NCBI RefSeq assembly: GCF_041320605.1
Contig: NZ_CP166679.1
Location: forward strand, 1,178,001-1,242,000
DNA length: 64,000 nucleotides
Reading direction: 5' to 3'
Source of the DNA: Arenibacter antarcticus
GTDB taxonomy: Bacteria; Bacteroidota; Bacteroidia; Flavobacteriales; Flavobacteriaceae
In this document: positions 35,683 to 47,031 of the stretch, piece after piece
Layout: each line of letters opens with the position of its first letter
Numbering within the stretch: position 1 is the stretch's first letter
The notes under the pieces: generated by a model
The model's database searches: none
Told to the model about the DNA's origin: nothing
The model's input: the letters and a program-made list of their open reading frames with translations, nothing else
Position numbers and translations under genes: made by a program

Positions 35683-36660
35683 TTATTCTTGGGAGATATG
35701 GAAAATCGCATCCCCCTGATTAACTATAGGAGATTGATTTATACAAATGACATGGCCATTGGCAGCTGCTTTAATAATGCGTTCAAAGTTGCCAAACGGA
35801 TCGGACACACTCCCTAATAGGTCTCCTTTTTTTACGTGACTCCCCAAAGCAATAAAAGGGTGAAACATCCCCGAATATTTTGCTCTAACCCATTGAGATG
35901 ATTCAATGGTTACAGGTTGAAGGGACCTTCCCTCCATGGATTTTAGTTCCTCGGCAAAGCTCCTCATTCCCAAATGGTCCATCACCCGTAGCGCACCTGA
36001 AATTCCCGATTGTGTAACCCTATCATTAATATCCAAGGATTTTCCTCCTTCAAAAAGCAATACTTTTTTCCCCATATTGGCCAAGGCCTCCCGAAAAGAT
36101 TTCTCCCTCGTATTTGCTAATACTACAAAGGGGGCGCCAAACACTTTTGCCAATTCTTTACTTTCTATATCGTCCTTATTTACCCTAGTTTGCGGTGCAT
36201 TAAATCGGCTTTCCGCTCCCGTATGATAGTCGATACAATAATCTACCATAGGCGCTATCTCTTTCATGATATGATAGGCAAACCTACTAGCCAAAGAACC
36301 ACGGGGACTCCCGGGAAATACCCTATTGAGATCCCGGCCATCGGGAAACTGTCTAGTTTGGTTTAGAAAACCGAAGATATTGACCACTGGGATACAAATG
36401 ACCGTTCCGCAATCTGGCCTGTTATATTTTTTTGAAATTAATTGGCGAATGATTTCCACCCCGTTAATTTCATTCCCATGAATCCCACCCGTAATCAATA
36501 AAACAGGTCCTGGTTTCTTACCTCTCTGTACAATAATGGGAACTTCAATTTTTGTCCCCGTATGCAATTTTGCTATATCTAAATTTAGCAAAAAGCCTTT
36601 TCCAGGCAAAATAGCTTGCCCTAATAACTCCATTTTACTATTCGGCATGTCTTTCCACAT
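35683..36660 (-). CDS. Succinylglutamate desuccinylase/aspartoacylase family zinc hydrolase
   Basis: Up to 325 residues. The zinc site is clear: HGNEINGVE (His61, Glu64), [18 protein letters not shown], and DYHTGAE (His146). A C-terminal beta-domain of about 80 residues ([19 protein letters not shown]) is like that of AstE/ASPA-related proteins. Starts are possible at 36660, 36648 and 36633; the first two overlap the RimK-like gene by 23 and 11 bp, the last leaves a 4-bp gap. The family removes acyl groups from amino acids. Coupling to a RimK ligase suggests it acts on a glutamylated or related N-acylated product, but the reaction is not known. Confidence 0.83.
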   Translation of the reverse strand: MWKDMPNSKMELLGQAILPGKGFLLNLDIAKLHTGTKIEVPIIVQRGKKPGPVLLITGGIHGNEINGVEIIRQLISKKYNRPDCGTVICIPVVNIFGFLNQTRQFPDGRDLNRVFPGSPRGSLASRFAYHIMKEIAPMVDYCIDYHTGAESRFNAPQTRVNKDDIESKELAKVFGAPFVVLANTREKSFREALANMGKKVLLFEGGKSLDINDRVTQSGISGALRVMDHLGMRSFAEELKSMEGRSLQPVTIESSQWVRAKYSGMFHPFIALGSHVKKGDLLGSVSDPFGNFERIIKAAANGHVICINQSPIVNQGDAIFHISQE

Positions 36661-37513
36661 ATTTTATCATAAGCCCAGCAATATCTTTTCCGGTCGCAGC
36701 TTCTATCCCTTCCAAACCGGGAGACGAATTTACTTCTAAAATCAATGGTCCCCTAGCTGATTGCAGCATATCCACACCTGCCACTCCAAGTCCCATTACG
36801 CGTGCAGCCTTAATGGCAGCATTCTCTTCTTCATCAGTAAGTTCTATAATATTAGCAGACCCACCACGGTGTAGGTTAGACCTAAATTCTCCCTCTTTTC
36901 CTTGTCTCTTCATAGCACCTACGACCACACCTTCTATAACAAAGGCCCTGATATCAGCTCCTTTGGCCTCTTTTATAAATTCCTGGACAATTACTCTAGC
37001 CTTTAACCCGTTAAAAGCTTCTAAGATCGACTCGGCGGAATTCCTATTATCTGCTAGGACCACCCCAAGGCCTTGAGTACCTTCCAACAATTTTATAACC
37101 ACAGGAGCGCCCCCGGCGTTATCTATAATGGTAGCCACATCTCTAGAATAATTGCTGAATACAGTTTTTGGCAAATCCAGACCAGCCCGCGACAATATTT
37201 GGAGACTTCGCAACTTATCACGTGAGCGGACCAACGCTTGGGATTCCACGGCAGTAAAAACTTTCATCATCTCAAATTGCCTTACCACTGCAGTGCCATA
37301 AAAAGTAATGGAAGCACCAATACGCGGAATCACACCATTTACATTCTTAATCTCCTCCCCTTTATATATAAGTCCTGGCTTCTTTTTTTCAATAACAAGA
37401 TCACATTTACCATGATCCACGACCAACATTTCATGCCCCTTTTTTTCACCTGCCTCAACAAGACGTCTGGTGGAATACAATTTGGGATTTTGGGAAAGAA
37501 TTACAATTTTCAT
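36638..37513 (-). CDS. rimK: RimK-family ATP-grasp alpha-L-glutamate ligase
   Basis: 291 residues. N-terminal pre-ATP-grasp domain ([40 protein letters not shown]) and ATP-grasp core ([86 protein letters not shown]) match RimK, which adds glutamate residues to the C-terminus of ribosomal protein S6 and makes poly-alpha-glutamate in Escherichia coli. The zinc-hydrolase gene downstream overlaps or nearly touches it, so the two are translated together. Whether S6 is the target here is not shown. Confidence 0.88.
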   Translation of the reverse strand: MKIVILSQNPKLYSTRRLVEAGEKKGHEMLVVDHGKCDLVIEKKKPGLIYKGEEIKNVNGVIPRIGASITFYGTAVVRQFEMMKVFTAVESQALVRSRDKLRSLQILSRAGLDLPKTVFSNYSRDVATIIDNAGGAPVVIKLLEGTQGLGVVLADNRNSAESILEAFNGLKARVIVQEFIKEAKGADIRAFVIEGVVVGAMKRQGKEGEFRSNLHRGGSANIIELTDEEENAAIKAARVMGLGVAGVDMLQSARGPLILEVNSSPGLEGIEAATGKDIAGLMIKYVERHAE

Positions 37514-37757
37514 ATTTTTATACTGTTAGAGTTCTAAACGTCCAAATTATAAGGACTGGAGTTCTATTTATCTCCTTTGGTATTAATATACGGCAAATCC
37601 TTTTATTATTTTGCCTACTCTATATTATGTTGGTTAAAAACTTTATTTACACCCAATAATATAAATCGAGTACCCCCTAGGAATTTATTTTTTAAACACT
37701 ATTCTATCTTCATTCATATTATTTATCTTTAACACTACCAACCTGATTTATAATTCC

Positions 37758-38672
37758 ATGAAACCATTTGTTTTTCTTATTACCTGCTTTTCCACTATGA
37801 CCATTTTTTCCCAAAATTCTGTTTTACCTTTATGGCCCAAAGAAATCCCGAACTCTATAAAGTCTGATGAAATTGAAGAAATCGTAAATGAGAATATTCT
37901 AAGGATTTCAAAAGTGCAGACTCCTACAATAGAAGTATACCTTCCGGCCAAAAAAATAGCTACGGGACAAGCTGTCTTGATATTTCCAGGTGGAGGATAC
38001 GGAATTTTGGCCTATGATTGGGAAGGAACGGATTTCGCCAAGCTTCTAAATTCCAAAGGCATTGCAGGAATAGTGGTGAAATACCGTTTGCCCAGTTCTA
38101 AATCGGCGACCGAAAAGCATAAGGTTCCCTTACAGGATGCGCAACGCGCTATGAGACTTGTCCGTTCTAAAGCAATGGAATGGAATATTGACTCCAATAA
38201 CATTGGTATCATTGGCTTTTCTGCCGGCGGACATTTAGCTTCTACCTTGGGTACCCATTATAACGAAGCGGTATATGCCAAACAGGACGAAATTGACCAA
38301 CTTAGCGCACGTCCAGACTTTATGACCTTGGCCTACCCAGTTATTACCATGGGAGAAATTAATACCCATGGTGGCTCTAGAAAAAACCTATTGGGCGAGA
38401 ATCCGTCCCAAAAGATGGTAGATCATTTCTCCAATGAACTACAAGTAACAGTAGACACTCCCCCCACTTTTTTGGTCCACGCTACGGACGACACCGCAGT
38501 GCCTGTAGAAAATAGCCTTCTTTTTTATGCCGCGCTACGCAAAAGCAAGGTCGCCGCAGAAATGCATATCTATCCCACTGGCGGACATGGTTTTGCTTTG
38601 GGATTATCTGACCCTCACCTCGCTAGTTGGACAGACCAATGGATAGGGTGGATGTCTGGACTGAAGCCCTAA
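37758..38672 (+). CDS. Secreted alpha/beta-hydrolase, BD-FAE/acetyl-xylan-esterase-like
   Basis: 304 residues with a signal peptide ending near TIFSQ. The alpha/beta-hydrolase_3-like core has the oxyanion motif FPGGGYGILAYDWEG, nucleophile Ser155 in IGFSAGGHLAS, an acid in VHATDDTAVPVENS and the His in GGHGFALG. Such enzymes remove acetyl or other acyl groups from plant and algal polysaccharides. It is a single gene divergent from rimK and not physically linked to the fucan operon. It could contribute to deacetylation but nothing in the sequence ties it to that locus. Confidence 0.83.
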   Translation: MKPFVFLITCFSTMTIFSQNSVLPLWPKEIPNSIKSDEIEEIVNENILRISKVQTPTIEVYLPAKKIATGQAVLIFPGGGYGILAYDWEGTDFAKLLNSKGIAGIVVKYRLPSSKSATEKHKVPLQDAQRAMRLVRSKAMEWNIDSNNIGIIGFSAGGHLASTLGTHYNEAVYAKQDEIDQLSARPDFMTLAYPVITMGEINTHGGSRKNLLGENPSQKMVDHFSNELQVTVDTPPTFLVHATDDTAVPVENSLLFYAALRKSKVAAEMHIYPTGGHGFALGLSDPHLASWTDQWIGWMSGLKP

Positions 38673-38751
38673 TTGACGCTAAATGGTTTAGATTTCGACT
38701 GCGCTCAACCGGACACTGATACTGTTTATAAGATTAATTATGTACAATCAG

Positions 38752-41700
38752 TTACAATTTCATAAAGTCTTCTGCCAAAATTTTTCTTAGATAGTACACT
38801 AATTCTTCCGCATTTTCTTGGGTAAACACCATGGGGGGCTTAATTTTAAGCACGTTGTGATCGGGACCATCCGTACTCATTAAAATCCCGTGTTCTTTCA
38901 TTCTATTGGCCAAATAATCGGTCTGTTCTGCCAAGGGTTCCACGGCATCATTTACCAATTCTATTCCCAAGAACAGTCCTTGCCCTCTTACATCGCCGAT
39001 AATTGGATACTCTGCTGCTAATTTCCTCAATTCCACTTTTAAAAACTCCCCTATCCTATAGGCATGTTCCTGTAGTTTTTCACGCTTGACCACTTTTAGC
39101 ACTTCGGCGCCAATGGCACAGGAAACCGGGTTGCCCCCAAAGGTGTTAAAATACTCCATCCCATTGGCAAATTTTTCGGCTACTTCCGGGGTGCAGGCTA
39201 CCGCCGCAAGAGGATGTCCATTGCCTATAGGCTTCCCTATGGTCACTATATCAGGAACTACATCGTGCAATTGAAAGCCCCAAAAGGTCTTCCCCATACG
39301 GCCGCATCCCACCTGAACCTCATCGGAAATACAAAGGCCCCCGGCTTCTCTTACTATTTGGTAAGCCTCTTTTAAAAATCCTTCCGGCAATTCTATCTGT
39401 CCGCCACAACTGATGATTGGCTCTATAATAAAGGCACCCACATTCCTGCCCTTAGCGCAAATTTTTTCGAGTTGTTTTTTAACCTCCCCAGCATATTTCC
39501 CTGAGGAATTATTACCTCTATATTTACCCCTAAAGGCATCGGGAAGTGGAAAGATATGGGTGTGTTCTGGAGCACCCTGTCCACCCTTTCCATCAAATTT
39601 ATAGGAACTGATATCGATACACATATTGGAATTGCCGTGGTACCCCACCTCTGAGGCAATAATATCCCGTTGTCCGGTAGCGGCTTTCACCATACGAATG
39701 GCTAATTCATTGGCCTCACTTCCCGAATTTACAAAATGGAGCACACTCAATTCTGGAGGCAAAGTCGCTAACAATTCCTTGGCGAGTTCGTTGATGTTTT
39801 CATGTAAATAGCGACTATTGGTATTGATCAAGGCCATCTGCTCCTGCCCTGCCGTTACCACTGAAGGATGTTCGTGGCCCACGTGGGCCACATTGTTTAC
39901 GGTATCCAAGTATTTCCGCCCGTATTGATCCATCAGGTATTGTCCAGCTCCCCGCACCATTTTTATAGGCACTTTATACTGAAGGCTTAAACTTTTACCC
40001 AAATGTTGTTTTCTATAGGCGATGATATCTGCATTGGACACCTCAGTATCCTTCCCCAATGTAGCTGATTTAAACAAGAGATTGGGATCGGGACAAATAC
40101 TTGCCCAAACGGCACGTTGATTGAAATAGGCTACACCCGGATAATCGTCGGTATAGTCCAACAAGGAAAGCATCACTTGAAAATGTAGATGTGGTACCCA
40201 ATTTCCGTTTTCCTGTGCCTCTCCCAATACTCCAATCAACTGCCCCGATACTATTTGATCACCTATCTTATGCTTAGTTGCACTATCTACGGAGAGATGC
40301 CCATAAAGGGAATAGAACTCCAATCTGGCTTCCTTATGTTTTAGAATTACCAGTCCCCCATATTCCTTATCTCCCGTATCGTTTACGGCCACTACCACTT
40401 CCCCCTCTAATAAAGCATGTACAGGCGTAGTAGCAGGCAACCAGAAATCGACCCCTAAGTGTATGGAGCGACTCTCACGGCCCTTGTTCCCAATTTTATC
40501 ATAGGACGATGTAGTATAAATAGGTCGAGGTTCTAAATATCCTCCGGCCAATATTTTAGCAGGATGCTCTCCCTGTAATTTGTTGATTTTATATTGAAAA
40601 TAATCTAGGTCGTTAAAATCCTTTTCATGGCCAATCCAGGCACTGGAAACACTTAGGTCTATACCCTGAATTTCGTCCTGCCCGATACTAGGAAATAGCT
40701 TTGCTAAGGAAAATGTATTCTTTTGGGCCCATAGGGAAAATTTTTCTTGATGGGGATGGGCGGTATACCCACAAGCCTCCCTAAAACTAAAATGGGCAAA
40801 TTCGATATTGATTTGGCGCCATTTTCGCAACACCTCCCAAGCTGGTTTTTCACTGATTAACAGATAAGTATTGTCTGGTTCCGCTATTTTATTGAGGGCA
40901 GATTTAGTCACCGATATTACCAATCGCATCGCGATGGCCATATATAAATGCTCCAACTCTTCTTCCTTTAAGGCAAAAGCCCTATGGTAGCCTTGTACAA
41001 TAGGCAATGCCGCTTCCAAGGGATCGTTGTGGTACATAATGGTATAGGCGCTGGCAATGGCCAGATCGTTGATGATCTGGGTATAAACGGCATCCCCAAA
41101 ATCGATTGCCGAAACCACCTTAGGGTTCACCAAATCTTTGGAAACGATCACATTATTATCATTGGCATCATTGTGTACCACAGCCTTTCTTAGTTGGGAA
41201 TAACTGGGTTGAGCTTGCAGAAAGAGTGCCTGAAAAAAGGAAACGATCTCTTTTTCATCGCCTTTAAAAAGGTGCAGGTGAGCGGTGGTCCAATGGCCTT
41301 GGGCCACATCCCAAACAAATTCGCGATGCGCCTCGGGATGATTAAACCCCTGCAAGGCATGGGTAAGCCTGCCGCAATGTTCCCCTAGACTATACCGTAA
41401 ATTGTCTAATTGCGGATTTACGGCACTCCATACCCTTCCAGATACCCAAGACAAGAGTCGCACTTTCCGCATCTGGTCAAAATCGTCCTTAATTTCTGAA
41501 ATCGGATTCCCCTCCATATCGGCAATGACTCTTGGTGAAATAATATCCTTTCCATGTTTAGCGGCGTATTGCAGTAATTGCTGTTGAAAATCGAGATAAT
41601 TCTCATCTTCTCCAGGGCGCGATACTTTTAGGATATAGGCCTTACCATCCCCTGCATCGATCTTAAAATTAAAATCGATTTCCCCAGGAAGAGATTTTGC

Positions 41701-41778
41701 GGCCCCTTCAACATTAAAAAGCTCCAAGGCTATCTTTTCTGCCTTTTCTGCGGTTATGAGTAAGTTGCTATAGGTCAT
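38752..41778 (-). CDS. Kinase - M23 peptidase-like - class III aminotransferase-fold fusion
   Basis: 1008 residues without a signal peptide. Residues about 1-340 are an APH-type small-molecule kinase related to hydroxylysine kinase ([11 protein letters not shown] catalytic loop, [10 protein letters not shown]). Residues about 420-560 are an M23/LytM-like domain ([27 protein letters not shown] with the HxH). Residues about 590-1008 are a class III PLP enzyme ([30 protein letters not shown] Lys about 849 in [11 protein letters not shown]), most like ethanolamine-phosphate phospho-lyase/5-phosphohydroxylysine phospho-lyase. The natural reading is phosphorylation of an amino-alcohol followed by phospho-elimination. 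The role of the peptidase-like module in the cytoplasm is unclear. Confidence 0.85.
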   Translation of the reverse strand: MTYSNLLITAEKAEKIALELFNVEGAAKSLPGEIDFNFKIDAGDGKAYILKVSRPGEDENYLDFQQQLLQYAAKHGKDIISPRVIADMEGNPISEIKDDFDQMRKVRLLSWVSGRVWSAVNPQLDNLRYSLGEHCGRLTHALQGFNHPEAHREFVWDVAQGHWTTAHLHLFKGDEKEIVSFFQALFLQAQPSYSQLRKAVVHNDANDNNVIVSKDLVNPKVVSAIDFGDAVYTQIINDLAIASAYTIMYHNDPLEAALPIVQGYHRAFALKEEELEHLYMAIAMRLVISVTKSALNKIAEPDNTYLLISEKPAWEVLRKWRQINIEFAHFSFREACGYTAHPHQEKFSLWAQKNTFSLAKLFPSIGQDEIQGIDLSVSSAWIGHEKDFNDLDYFQYKINKLQGEHPAKILAGGYLEPRPIYTTSSYDKIGNKGRESRSIHLGVDFWLPATTPVHALLEGEVVVAVNDTGDKEYGGLVILKHKEARLEFYSLYGHLSVDSATKHKIGDQIVSGQLIGVLGEAQENGNWVPHLHFQVMLSLLDYTDDYPGVAYFNQRAVWASICPDPNLLFKSATLGKDTEVSNADIIAYRKQHLGKSLSLQYKVPIKMVRGAGQYLMDQYGRKYLDTVNNVAHVGHEHPSVVTAGQEQMALINTNSRYLHENINELAKELLATLPPELSVLHFVNSGSEANELAIRMVKAATGQRDIIASEVGYHGNSNMCIDISSYKFDGKGGQGAPEHTHIFPLPDAFRGKYRGNNSSGKYAGEVKKQLEKICAKGRNVGAFIIEPIISCGGQIELPEGFLKEAYQIVREAGGLCISDEVQVGCGRMGKTFWGFQLHDVVPDIVTIGKPIGNGHPLAAVACTPEVAEKFANGMEYFNTFGGNPVSCAIGAEVLKVVKREKLQEHAYRIGEFLKVELRKLAAEYPIIGDVRGQGLFLGIELVNDAVEPLAEQTDYLANRMKEHGILMSTDGPDHNVLKIKPPMVFTQENAEELVYYLRKILAEDFMKL

Positions 41779-41977
41779 TTATCACTAATTGATTGTATTG
41801 GTATTCCTTTTTATCGCACTTAGGCCTTTGTAGGTACGTTAAAAATACGGCATTGCCGAATTCTACCTTCTTAACAGTAACCCCTATGTAGAATTCTCCT
41901 GCCACCTGTTAAAACCCGGTTATAGGATTAAACCAAAATTACATTCTTCTAATAGTGCAAGTTAAATATAACAACTC

Positions 41978-42012
41978 CACCTGACAGGCCCTAGCCAAGT
42001 CGGGTGATTTTT
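41978..42012 (+). terminator. Possible plus-strand terminator hairpin without an obvious gene
   Basis: CACCTGAC (41978-41985) pairs with GTCGGGTG (41999-42006, one wobble) and is followed by ATTTTTTT. No plus-strand gene lies upstream, so it could end antisense transcription or be fortuitous. Confidence 0.35.
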
Positions 42013-42127
42013 TTGAATAAAAAAATTAAAAAAATGCCGTAGCATACCGCATCTGTCCAAGGGCCAAACCGCTGAACAAAGAAACGACCAAAACATTTTT
42101 ACAGTATCAGCCCCTAAAAATAAAGCA

Positions 42128-42167
42128 TAAAAAAACGCCCTAAAACAGTAAACCGATTTAGGACGTT
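42128..42167 (-). terminator. Intrinsic terminator of the tmm gene
   Basis: On the minus strand: AACGTCCTAAA (42167-42157), 12-nt loop, TTTAGGGCGTT (42144-42134; one G-T wobble), then a run of T (42134-42128 side). It begins 19 nt past the tmm stop codon. Confidence 0.85.
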
Positions 42168-42185
42168 ATTACGTTATAAGTACTC

Positions 42186-43658
<1,473 letters not shown>

Positions 43659-44100
43659 TCACCTATGCAAGCAAAACGCTGCTTAATATTACTTTTTGCT
43701 GCCACCCAATCTTGGAACTTTCGGGCGGAAGAAGCCTTGTTTTTACTAAAACTAGGTCATTGGCTTCTGTGCTGTCGTCATTACTATTCGAAAAATCAAA
43801 AGGACTCCTACGACTACTATCAGAATCGGTTAAAATTGAGAACCCTTAAATCTTTCGAACTGCAAAAGTACAAAAATATGGACAAATGAGCAATAATAGA
43901 AATAATACTCTGATAATCAGCATTTTAACAATAACACCTGACGCACCAACACCCTCTAGCCCTAAACAAAAATGATAGTGATTTTCATCCTAACTATTGG
44001 TCAATTACTCCAAGGCAAACAAAACTCATGTAATACAGAACCTTTGTGTTTTCCAAAAGGATATGTAACAATGGTTACCTCCAATTCATAAAACATGGAT

Positions 44101-44108
44101 TAAATTTG
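44101..44108 (+). promoter_or_regulatory. -7 promoter element TAAATTTG of the rhodanese/HMA genes
   Basis: Perfect match to TAnnTTTG, about 100 nt before the rhodanese ATG. No good TTG was found at the expected -33 distance. Transcripts from here would include the hairpin at 44141-44175. Confidence 0.5.
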
Positions 44109-44140
44109 TAGGACTTAAAAATATTTTTGGTCGGTTGTTC

Positions 44141-44175
44141 AAAAGGCGGTCATTTCCATAAAATGAGCGCCTTTT
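44141..44175 (+). terminator. Leader terminator/attenuator hairpin before the rhodanese gene
   Basis: AAAAGGCG-GT-CATTT (44141-44155) pairs with AAATG-AG-CGCCTTTT (44161-44174) around a 5-nt loop and runs into T5. It lies 35 nt before the rhodanese ATG, downstream of the TAAATTTG element, so it would end transcription inside the leader unless bypassed. Confidence 0.65.
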
Positions 44176-44209
44176 TCTACGCTGACCTTCACCCAAAAAA
44201 GAAATAAAT

Positions 44210-44554
44210 ATGTCATTTTTAGCAAAACTATTCGGATCAAACAAAGTAGCATCAGACAAAATAGAAATCCTGAATGCGGCAGCTTACTCAGAGGCCATCT
44301 CTGGGAAAAAAGTACAATTGGTGGATGTAAGGACCAAAAACGAATTTCTGGACGGACATATTTCTAAGGCAGTCAATATAGACTTTTTTAATTCTGATAA
44401 TTTCACCAAATCATTTGCGAAAATGGACAAAGAGAAACCAATATATCTATATTGCCGTTCTGGCGCCAGGAGTAGAAAAGCCGCTAACAAATTAATAGGA
44501 ATGGGCTTTGAAAAGATTTATGATCTGAAAGGTGGGTATATGCAATGGAAGTAA
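44210..44554 (+). CDS. Single-domain rhodanese-like sulfurtransferase
   Basis: 114 residues, cytoplasmic or membrane-associated through a short N-terminal helix (MSFLAKLFGS). The rhodanese fold is marked by LVDVRTKNEFLDGHISKAVNI and the active-site loop YCRSGARSRKAA with Cys82, then LKGGYMQW. It transfers sulfane sulfur or works in redox/sulfide handling. The next gene 88 bp downstream is a CGGC heavy-metal-associated protein, and a DUF2892 membrane protein occurs at 59138; such proteins often travel together in sulfide- or metal-stress sets. A hairpin terminator in its leader suggests attenuation. Confidence 0.88.
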   Translation: MSFLAKLFGSNKVASDKIEILNAAAYSEAISGKKVQLVDVRTKNEFLDGHISKAVNIDFFNSDNFTKSFAKMDKEKPIYLYCRSGARSRKAANKLIGMGFEKIYDLKGGYMQWK

Positions 44555-44642
44555 AACTAGTAATAGTACACAAAAAGCAGTAGCAGTTGGCACGGTTTAA
44601 TTTATAAACCAAACAAACAATTTCCATATTAAACTTTAGCAC

Positions 44643-44909
44643 ATGATATCAGCTATTAAAGTACAAAACATAAAATGTGGCGGATGTGCCAATACCATAA
44701 CTTCCAAATTATCGGAACTGGAAAATATCACCAACGTATCGGTGGATGTATCCTCTGGGACGGTTTCATTTGAAGCCGAAAACAATATGGGTATCCAAGG
44801 GGTAACGGATAAATTAAAGGCTTTGGGATATCCGGCAGTGGATACAAAAAATGGATTGGCCGATAAGGCTAAATCTTTCTTTAGCTGTGCCACAGGAAGA
44901 ATCAAATAA
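44643..44909 (+). CDS. Heavy-metal-associated (HMA/CopZ-like) domain protein
   Basis: 88 residues. The beta-alpha-beta-beta-alpha-beta HMA pattern is clear: IKVQNIKCGGCANTITSKLSEL with metal-binding Cys12-x-x-Cys15, VSVDVSSGTVSFEA, and ITDKLKALGYPA-like end (here VTDKLKALGYPA). A C-terminal extension contains one more Cys (FFSCATG). It probably binds Cu(I), Zn(II) or another soft metal in the cytoplasm. It follows the rhodanese gene on the same strand; cotranscription is plausible with a gap of 88 bp. Confidence 0.85.
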   Translation: MISAIKVQNIKCGGCANTITSKLSELENITNVSVDVSSGTVSFEAENNMGIQGVTDKLKALGYPAVDTKNGLADKAKSFFSCATGRIK

Positions 44910-45026
44910 AAGAAATACTGGTATAGATTGGAGCTTAAAACTATTCTCTCCTATCATTAAATAGCTCCTTTCCCAATTATAACAACCTATAAATAAGGGA
45001 GATAAATACAATTATATCCGTCTGAT

Positions 45027-45075
45027 TTGGAAACAATCAAAAAAAATTTCTATATTTGTTAACCATATGGTTAAA
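45027..45075 (+). promoter_or_regulatory. TetR-gene promoter with overlapping palindromic operator
   Basis: TTG (45027-45029), 21-nt spacer, TATATTTG (45051-45058, perfect TAnnTTTG). The near-perfect palindrome GTTAACCATATGGTTAAA (45058-45075) starts at the last base of the -7 element and covers the expected transcription start. This is the classic position for autorepression by the TetR protein encoded 12 bp downstream. Confidence 0.75.
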
Positions 45076-45086
45076 CCGTTTAGTTG

Positions 45087-45710
45087 ATGAAAGATAAAAA
45101 TACAGAACTGAATATTTTAAATGCCGCCATAACCGTATTCCAACGGAAAGGCATGGCCGGAGCGCGCATGCAGGAAATAGCGGATGAAGCAAAGATCAAC
45201 AAGGCCATGTTGCACTATTATTATAAGAGTAAGCACAAATTATTCGAGGCAGTTTTTCAGCAAGCCTTCAACAAATTTGCTCCACATATCAGCGCCATTT
45301 TTAATGCTGAAGCTCCCGTATTTGAAAAAATTGAAAATTTTGTGGATCGCTATATAACCTTCGTTCAGGACAATCCCTATCTCCCGTCCTTTTTGATCCA
45401 AGAAATAAACAACAACCCAGCATTTGCCAATTCCTTCTTTCAAACTCATGGGGCACCTAACCCTGAGCACTTCGAAAAACAGATAGCCAGGGAAGTAGAA
45501 CAAGGGATTATAAAACCTATAGATCCAAAACAGTTGCTATTAAACCTGTTTTCCTTAACTGCATTTTCATTTGCCGCGACAGGGTTGGTGAAAGGGATTT
45601 TAAATGTGGAGGAAACCGATTTTAACCTAATGATGGAAGAACGGAAGAGATTAATTCCCAAACTTATTATCGATTCTATAAAAAACAATGAAACTAACCC
45701 ATCCATATAA
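45087..45710 (+). CDS. TetR/AcrR-family transcriptional regulator
   Basis: 207 residues from the ATG at 45087 (a TTG one codon earlier is not needed). The N-terminal helix-turn-helix is typical: LNAAITVFQRKGMAGARMQEIADEAKINKAMLHYYYKSKHKLF. The C-terminal domain resembles the CecR/YbiH-type ligand-binding domain (FVDRYITFVQDNPYLPSFLIQEINNNP). It precedes a nine-gene export operon with the same gene types as cecR-ybhGFSR of Escherichia coli. A palindrome overlapping its promoter is the likely operator, and a related palindrome precedes the TolC-MFP-RND operon at 53263. Confidence 0.88.
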   Translation: MKDKNTELNILNAAITVFQRKGMAGARMQEIADEAKINKAMLHYYYKSKHKLFEAVFQQAFNKFAPHISAIFNAEAPVFEKIENFVDRYITFVQDNPYLPSFLIQEINNNPAFANSFFQTHGAPNPEHFEKQIAREVEQGIIKPIDPKQLLLNLFSLTAFSFAATGLVKGILNVEETDFNLMMEERKRLIPKLIIDSIKNNETNPSI

Positions 45711-45744
45711 AAGCCTATAAACCAGGATAAAAAAAACACATAAG

Positions 45745-47016
45745 ATGAAACGACTAATTTTGACCATAGCCCTCGTTTTCCCGCTTTTGATCACAGCTCA
45801 GCAGCAGCTTAGCCTAGAGGAGTGTTTTTATCTGGTTTCCCAAAATTATCCTTTGGCAAAGCAATCGGGTCTTTTGGAAAACCAGTCCCACTTGGATAAA
45901 GAGGCGATCCAAAAAGGCAAGCTGCCCCAATTGGACCTCAATGCCCAAGCTACGTATCAATCCGACGTAACCATGCTTCCCATTCAAATCCCGAATGCAA
46001 CTATCACTCCTCCCAATAAGGACCAATACAGGGCCACCTTGGATGTAAACCAGACTATTTACAACGGTGGCCTGATCGATGCCAAATCCAAACTAAACGA
46101 AGCCACCTCTAAAGTAAGTCAACAACAGCTAGAGGTTAGTTTATACGCCCTTAAAAATCAGGTAAACCAATTGTACCTTTCCGTTCTGTTACTTCAGGAA
46201 AATCGCGATTTGCTTCTCGCCAAAGAGAAACAAATTATGGCCAAGATCCAGGAAGTAAAGGCAGGTGTCACCTATGGCATCTTATTGGCCTCCTCTGAAC
46301 AGGTACTGGAAGCGGAACGATTAAAAATACGACAACAATTTACAGAACTCGATTTCACTAAATGGGATATGGTACAACGCTTGTCCATATTGATCGGAAA
46401 AGAATTGACCAAAGAAGTAACATTAGAACGGCCAGCGATTTTCATGGCAAACTCAGGATCAAAACGACCCGAATTAGAGCTTTTTGCGCTACAAACAGCA
46501 CAAATAGACCATTCTTCTAAACTGATATCCAAGTCCAAACTCCCAAAACTAAATGCCTTTGCGCAGGGCGGTTATGGAAACCCAGGTTTAAACATGTTGG
46601 ACAATTCCTTTAACACCTTCTATATGGCGGGATTAAAACTAAACTGGAATTTATTCGACTGGAACACGACCAAGGTCGAAAAACAATCCCTTGAAATAAA
46701 TAAGGAGTTAATCAACAGTCAAAAAGAGACTTTTGAGTTAAACAACACGATGGAGCTGGTAAAGATACACTCCGAAATACAAAAAATTGAAGCCCTGATC
46801 ACGACGGACAATGATATAATCGCCCTAAGGGAAGACATCCTGAAAACGTCAGAATCGCTGTTAAAGAACGGGGTAATCACCTCATCGGCTTATATCACCG
46901 AATTCACCAACCTCTATGAAGCAAAAAGCAATCTAAACCTGCATAAAACGCAATTGCTATTGAATCAAATTCAATACCAAATTACAGATGGAACTTATTC
47001 TAAAACAAGATTCTAA
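45745..47016 (+). CDS. TolC-family outer-membrane efflux protein (ABC export operon)
   Basis: 423 residues with a signal peptide (LTIALVFPLLITAQ). Two OEP repeats with long coiled-coil helices, for example LSLEECFYLVSQNYPLAKQSGLLENQ and later FNTFYMAGLKLNWNLFDWNTTKVEKQ. It would form the trimeric outer-membrane exit duct. Encoded 35 bp after the TetR gene and 15 bp before the adaptor gene, so it belongs to the ABC-type exporter operon. A second, distinct TolC homologue is encoded at 53326-54630 for the RND pump. Confidence 0.88.
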   Translation: MKRLILTIALVFPLLITAQQQLSLEECFYLVSQNYPLAKQSGLLENQSHLDKEAIQKGKLPQLDLNAQATYQSDVTMLPIQIPNATITPPNKDQYRATLDVNQTIYNGGLIDAKSKLNEATSKVSQQQLEVSLYALKNQVNQLYLSVLLLQENRDLLLAKEKQIMAKIQEVKAGVTYGILLASSEQVLEAERLKIRQQFTELDFTKWDMVQRLSILIGKELTKEVTLERPAIFMANSGSKRPELELFALQTAQIDHSSKLISKSKLPKLNAFAQGGYGNPGLNMLDNSFNTFYMAGLKLNWNLFDWNTTKVEKQSLEINKELINSQKETFELNNTMELVKIHSEIQKIEALITTDNDIIALREDILKTSESLLKNGVITSSAYITEFTNLYEAKSNLNLHKTQLLLNQIQYQITDGTYSKTRF

Positions 47017-47031
47017 CCTATACCTGACAAA

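Larger units (their letters stand above)
41779..42185. other. 407-bp non-coding region between tmm and the fusion gene
   Basis: No ORF worth calling. It contains the tmm terminator (42128-42167) and a weaker plus-strand hairpin with T-run (41978-42012). The promoter of the fusion gene (minus strand) must lie near 41780-41950 but no clear TAnnTTTG match was found. Confidence 0.5.

Noticed and set aside
38685-38715. Sequence GATTTCGACTGCGCTCAACC, similar to dispersed repeats I associate with flavobacterial genomes
   Set aside because: Only one copy in the window, so a repeat cannot be shown here.
39413-39604. Antisense frames inside the kinase-M23-aminotransferase gene and similar overlapping frames elsewhere
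   Set aside because: They mirror the codon pattern of the real genes on the other strand and show no own features.
43665-43889. 74-codon plus-strand frame between tmm and the rhodanese gene
   Set aside because: No family features, no promoter or signal, poor codon pattern; probably chance in AT-rich DNA.
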